From positions 1 to 8,899 of the forward strand of contig JBHHVZ010000110.1 of assembly GCA_046756245.1 (NCBI GenBank): DNA of 8,899 bases. The letters are read 5' to 3'. This document shows positions 5,893 to 8,899 of the stretch, piece after piece. A model generated the notes under the pieces. The model was not told the origin of the DNA, did no database searches, and worked only from the letters and a program-made list of their open reading frames with translations. Source of the stretch: G021776435 sp046756245 (GTDB lineage: Bacteria > Pseudomonadota > Alphaproteobacteria > Caulobacterales > Parvularculaceae). The position numbers and the translations under genes were made by a program. Numbering within the stretch: position 1 is the first letter of the stretch; the number at the start of each line of letters is the position of its first letter.

Positions 5893-7163
5893 CCCGACAT
5901 TTGACGCGCATCGCCGCCGTATTTCTCGCGGTGACGATTTTCGCCGTCTCGAACGTGCACGCAAAAGATGTCGATTACGTCGTTCTTGGAGACGGTCTGC
6001 AAAAACTGAAAGACGACTTCAACGCCAAAGCCGGAACGGTGCGCCTGCTGTTTATCGTCGGACCGACCTGCGGAATCTGTCTGCGCGGCATGGCGGATCT
6101 GAACGACGCATTCATCGCGGACTATCAAAACGATCCGCGGCTCAACACCTTCGTCGTGCATGTGCCAACTTTGGGCGCCGAAGAAAAACACGTCGCGCCC
6201 GCCGCCAAATTGATGGCCGGCCCGCGCATATGGCATTTCTGGGACCCTGTAGGGACGACGGGCCGGCTTTATTCGCGCATATTCGATACGGAAACTTATA
6301 TCTGGGATTTCTGGTTCATCTATGGCCCCGACGCGGTGTGGACGAATGAAACGCCGCCCGCGCCGGATTTCTGGCAGCATCAGCTTGGCGGTTTTCCACG
6401 CAACAAGAGATTGAACAAAAAAACGTTCGCCGCAGAGGCCGTAAAACACATTAAGGCGCTTTCGGTGGACGAGACACAAACGGCGCCGGGCGCGCCGCTG
6501 GAAAACCCCTACGCCGGCGGCGCCGTCATTCCGGTCGTCGGACAAGGTTACGGCCGCGCCGTCAGGCAATATATCGAGTCCCGCGGCGGCAAGGAGGCGA
6601 TCAAAAACGTTCTGCGCCGTGAATACCGGGGACAACTAAAACTGGGCGACGATTCATACGATCTGACCGTCGTTGAAGAACGCCCGAACAGGATAGACAA
6701 ACGTACAGACGACTTGAGCTATGTGCTCACATATGACGGCGAGGGGCAGGTTCTGCGCAGCGGCGGCCTGAAAGGAAAAGGCCTGTCGTTCGCAGCCGAA
6801 AATCACCTTATCCGCGCCTTCGATTTCGACGGCCCCATGGTCGACTGGAGCCAAAAGGGTCATAAATTCGAAATGCAGGGCATGGAAAAGGTCGGCGATA
6901 TCCTGGCCTGGAATCTCGTTCAGGCCGGCGCCGAGGGATCGAAGTGGACGTACCTCGTCAATAGTCACGACGGGACAATCGTCCGCATGCGCGCCTTCGA
7001 TTCGAAAGGCGAGCCGCTCGTCACGGTGCGCTATTCCGATTACCGCGACGTGCAGGGTGCGCTGCTGGCGCATCGGGTTGAGTATTATGATGCGAACGAA
7101 GAATTGCGCGCGGCGGAAAAATTCGACGACATTCGCGTAGGTTTTGAGAACGCCGAGCTTTGA
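5889..7163 (+). CDS. Secreted two-domain protein: thioredoxin-like (CGIC) plus LolA-like domain
   Basis: A 424-residue protein. Residues 1-25 are a signal peptide (charged MTRHLTR, hydrophobic core, VHA cleavage site), so it should be periplasmic. Residues about 28-205 look thioredoxin-like: after a beta strand (VRLLFIVG) comes C61-G-I-C64, then a helix, the W-rich block PRIWHFWDPVG and the block PAPDFWQHQL. These are the only two cysteines in the whole protein, which points to redox or metal binding at that site. After a linker, residues about 220-424 resemble outer-membrane lipoprotein-sorting (LolA/LolB-type) beta folds, from YIESRGGKEAIKN to VRYSDYRDVQGALLAHRVEY. The start overlaps the merT stop (ATGA), so the two are coupled. 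Its place where merP normally stands suggests it hands metal to MerT or keeps thiols reduced; that is inference. Domain limits are approximate. Confidence 0.75.
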   Translation: MTRHLTRIAAVFLAVTIFAVSNVHAKDVDYVVLGDGLQKLKDDFNAKAGTVRLLFIVGPTCGICLRGMADLNDAFIADYQNDPRLNTFVVHVPTLGAEEKHVAPAAKLMAGPRIWHFWDPVGTTGRLYSRIFDTETYIWDFWFIYGPDAVWTNETPPAPDFWQHQLGGFPRNKRLNKKTFAAEAVKHIKALSVDETQTAPGAPLENPYAGGAVIPVVGQGYGRAVRQYIESRGGKEAIKNVLRREYRGQLKLGDDSYDLTVVEERPNRIDKRTDDLSYVLTYDGEGQVLRSGGLKGKGLSFAAENHLIRAFDFDGPMVDWSQKGHKFEMQGMEKVGDILAWNLVQAGAEGSKWTYLVNSHDGTIVRMRAFDSKGEPLVTVRYSDYRDVQGALLAHRVEYYDANEELRAAEKFDDIRVGFENAEL

Positions 7164-7209
7164 ATCAAATGACAATCGCGACGCCGCGAGCTTACTGAAA
7201 GACAGCCTT

Positions 7210-7437
7210 ATGACGCATGCGTCAAAAGAAATAATACTCGAATCGACCATTACGTGTCCGGAATGCGGTCATCGGTCGACGGATGTGATGCCGGTTGACG
7301 CCTGTCAATTCTTTTACGATTGCAAGAATTGCGGCGCGGTTTTGAAGCCGAAGCCGGGCGATTGCTGCGTGTACTGCTCTTTTGGCGACGTTAAATGCCC
7401 GCCGATGCAAGCCGGGGCGGATTGCAGTATCGATTAA
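7210..7437 (+). CDS. Small cysteine-rich GDCCVxC-domain protein
   Basis: A 75-residue, probably cytosolic protein with ten cysteines (16, 19, 32, 38, 41, 52, 53, 56, 63 and 72). CPEC (16-19) and CKNC (38-41) look like a zinc-ribbon pair, followed by the signature GDCCVYCSFGDVKCPPMQ (50-67). This matches the family annotated as GDCCVxC domain-containing (seleno)protein, in some members of which one signature cysteine is selenocysteine; here both are TGC codons, so it is the cysteine form. Metal binding, plausibly of Hg(II), is likely from composition and position, but the function is not established. The ATG at 7210 is preferred because the open frame upstream overlaps the previous gene and only reaches a TTG. 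The ribosome site is weak (GAAAG near 7197). It lies 46 bp after the thioredoxin/LolA gene. Confidence 0.82.
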   Translation: MTHASKEIILESTITCPECGHRSTDVMPVDACQFFYDCKNCGAVLKPKPGDCCVYCSFGDVKCPPMQAGADCSID

Positions 7438-7456
7438 CTTTCGAGGAGGAGAAAGC

Positions 7457-7828
7457 ATGTCGGAAAATCGTGATTTGGCAAGTCGTCCCGTTCCATTCTT
7501 CGTCGGTTGGGGGCTGCCCATTGTCATTGCGGCGTCGACGAATTTTATCGCCATGCCGGTTCCGGTTCTGACGTTGATCTGGATAGGCGCATTTGTCTGG
7601 ATGGGGCTCGGTTGCCTCATCAATGCGCGGCGCTGTCACCGCCGCCATTGTTATTATTCCGGCCCGGTTCTTTTGTTAGGCGCCGTCGCCGTCGCGCTTG
7701 TCGGCTTTCGCGTCGTCTCGCTCGGCCCGGACGGCTTCATGATCGCCGTATGGGGAACGTTCGGTCTCGTTGCGCTCACCTTCGTTCCCGAGTTGATCTG
7801 GGGAAAATACGTTTCGAACCGAACCTGA
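7457..7828 (+). CDS. Four-helix membrane protein with a Cys/His-rich cytosolic-loop motif
   Basis: A 123-residue protein with about four predicted membrane helices (14-32, 35-55, 68-87 and 92-113). Between helices 2 and 3 lies the striking segment C53-x6-C60-H-x2-H64-C65 (GCLINARRCHRRHCYYSGP), a likely metal-binding cluster at a membrane face. Proteins with this NARRCxRxHCxxxGP block are familiar to me as unnamed companions of mercury and GDCCVxC genes, but I cannot give a family name. The start is fixed by AGGAGGAG (7444-7451) six bases before the ATG. It lies 19 bp after the GDCCVxC gene and is the last gene of the operon, as aguB ends 25 bp further on in the opposite direction. A second metal transporter in the style of MerC/MerF/MerE is plausible, though the sequence is not clearly any of these. 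Confidence 0.78.
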   Translation: MSENRDLASRPVPFFVGWGLPIVIAASTNFIAMPVPVLTLIWIGAFVWMGLGCLINARRCHRRHCYYSGPVLLLGAVAVALVGFRVVSLGPDGFMIAVWGTFGLVALTFVPELIWGKYVSNRT

Positions 7829-7853
7829 CAAAGAACGCCAGCGCGCCGCTCGC

Positions 7854-8705
7854 TCATTCCTGTCCAGTCAGCACGCCGTAAAGCTCCGGCCTGCGGTCCC
7901 GGAAGAATCCCCAGCCGGCGCGGATTTCCGCAATCCGGTCGAGATCGACAGTCGCGGCGATGAATCCGGACTCGGTCCGGTCCATTTCCGCAAGCAGTTC
8001 GCCGCTTTCGTCGCAGATAAAAGACGAGCCGTAAAACGCTTGCCCGTCCTCGTCGCCGACGCGGTTGGCGGCGCCGACAGGCACGCCATTGGAAACGGCG
8101 TGGCCGATCATGGCGCGTCGCCATCGACTGCATGTATCGATGTCGGGATCTTTCGGTTCGGATCCGATAGCGGTTGGATAAAGCAACAACTCGGCGCCCT
8201 GAAGCATCATTGCGCGCGCAGCTTCCGGGAACCACTGATCCCAGCAAATGCCGACGCCGATGTTTCCGTGCCGCGTCGCCCAGGCCCGAAAACCGGTGTC
8301 GCCCGGCTTGAAATAGAACTTCTCCTCATAACCCGGCCCGTCGGGTATGTGGCTCTTGCGGTAAACGCCCAGAAGCGCGCCGTCGGCGTCGATTATGACA
8401 ACAGAGTTGAAATATTCATGTCCGGCTTTTTCGAATATCGACAGCGGCAGCACGACGCCGAGCTCGCCGGCGACGGGCGCGAGGTTCACGACAACGGGAT
8501 GTTCTTCATAAGGATAGGCGCGAGCGAAATTTTCGGTTTCCTCGCGCTTGCAGAAATACGGCCCCTGAAAGAGCTCAGGCGCGAGAATGACCTGTGCGCC
8601 GGCTTTCGCCGCGTCGCGGATCAGCCATTCGACGCGGGCGATATTGTCTTCCATGTCCGGGCCGAAGGCGTCCTGCAGCACGGCGAAACAGAGGGAGCGA
8701 GCCAT
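7854..8705 (-). CDS. aguB: N-carbamoylputrescine amidase (carbon-nitrogen hydrolase family)
   Basis: A 283-residue nitrilase-superfamily enzyme that hydrolyses N-carbamoylputrescine to putrescine, CO2 and ammonia, the last step of the agmatine route to polyamines. The catalytic triad is visible: Glu44 in LAPELFQGPYF, Lys117 in YRKSHIPDGPGY and Cys154 in GVGICWDQWFPE. FCKREETENFARAYPYEEHP and FYGSSFI are blocks typical of AguB rather than other amidases. The length is as expected. AAAGGA (plus 8712-8717) sits 6 nt before the ATG. aguA (agmatine deiminase) is not in the window and could lie elsewhere. It converges with the mer-type operon with no obvious terminator in the 25-bp gap. Confidence 0.93.
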   Translation of the reverse strand: MARSLCFAVLQDAFGPDMEDNIARVEWLIRDAAKAGAQVILAPELFQGPYFCKREETENFARAYPYEEHPVVVNLAPVAGELGVVLPLSIFEKAGHEYFNSVVIIDADGALLGVYRKSHIPDGPGYEEKFYFKPGDTGFRAWATRHGNIGVGICWDQWFPEAARAMMLQGAELLLYPTAIGSEPKDPDIDTCSRWRRAMIGHAVSNGVPVGAANRVGDEDGQAFYGSSFICDESGELLAEMDRTESGFIAATVDLDRIAEIRAGWGFFRDRRPELYGVLTGQE

Positions 8706-8811
8706 AAGCGATCCTTTTAAGGCGTATCCCGATCAAATACAAAAACCTCAGCACGAATGTTGACCCATAGCCCGGATTTCTCAAACTATCGCGGGCGTCA
8801 CGGAGGCGAGT

Positions 8812-8899
8812 ATGACGACAGACCAGGAAAGACGCGAAGAGCGTATCGGCAATACGGTCAAGCGGCCCCCGGGTCCGGCCGAAGGCCGGCCCGAGGACA
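8812..8899 (+). CDS. Start of an unidentified gene, cut by the right edge
   Basis: An ATG at 8812 with GGAGG (8802-8806) five bases upstream opens a frame that runs 29 codons to the window end. The visible N-terminus (MTTDQERREERIGNTVKRP, then Pro/Gly/Glu-rich) is hydrophilic and charged, with no signal peptide and no recognised domain. It is divergent from aguB across 106 bp. The good ribosome site is the main reason to call it. Confidence 0.5.
   Translation, partial: MTTDQERREERIGNTVKRPPGPAEGRPED

Noticed and set aside
7144..7209. N-terminal extension of the GDCCVxC protein and of its downstream neighbour (7382-7456)
   Set aside because: Both rely on overlap with the preceding gene; the ATG codons at 7210 and 7457 fit the family length or have the better ribosome site.
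8760..8790. TTGACC box with a possible -10 (AAACTA) before the right-edge gene
   Set aside because: The -10 matches poorly at every sensible spacing, so no promoter is called.
8868..8895. CCGGCC-GAA-GGCCGG hairpin at the right edge
   Set aside because: No T-run follows and it sits inside an open frame; a GC-rich coincidence is more likely than a terminator.

Overview
The window looks like chromosomal DNA from an alphaproteobacterium, probably order Hyphomicrobiales (Rhizobiales). The evidence is high GC with strong G/C third-position bias, a 20-bp palindrome upstream of ahcY resembling rhizobial SahR sites, and a palindromic repeat whose core (CCGAAAAGTGGGAACCGG) I recognise as abundant in Rhizobiales genomes. 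The genus cannot be fixed from this sequence; a methanotroph or Beijerinckiaceae/Methylocystaceae relative is possible but is a guess.

Layout. 1-1036 (-): ahcY, S-adenosylhomocysteine hydrolase, cut by the left edge, with a good promoter and a palindromic operator just upstream. About 1126-1600: no convincing gene. 1601-1627: a hairpin terminator serving the SDR/epimerase-like gene at 1648-2514 (-). 2587-3129 (+): thpR/ligT RNA 2',3'-cyclic phosphodiesterase, overlapping tail to tail with a low-molecular-weight protein tyrosine phosphatase (3105-3569, -). 3716-4952 (+): a two-gene unit of a DUF1993 protein and a class III sirtuin deacylase (cobB). The sirtuin overlaps tail to tail with merR.

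4935-7828 holds the most unusual part: a mercury-type locus. A MerR regulator (-) faces a four-gene operon (+): a MerT-like transporter, a secreted protein combining a thioredoxin-like domain (one CGIC motif) with a LolA-like C-terminal domain, a 75-residue protein with ten cysteines of the GDCCVxC family, and a four-helix membrane protein with an RRCHRRHC motif. The intergenic region has a textbook MerR promoter: a 19-bp spacer containing a perfect CTGTAG-TTA-CTACAG dyad. There is no merA and no merP in the window, and the operon ends against the convergent aguB gene, so as seen the cassette would move and bind a thiophilic metal rather than reduce it. The merR gene carries an in-frame insertion of about 105 bp made of a palindromic repeat, adding about 35 residues in the middle of the dimerisation/metal-sensing helix without breaking the reading frame.

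The right end has aguB (N-carbamoylputrescine amidase, -) and the first 29 codons of an unidentified rightward gene.
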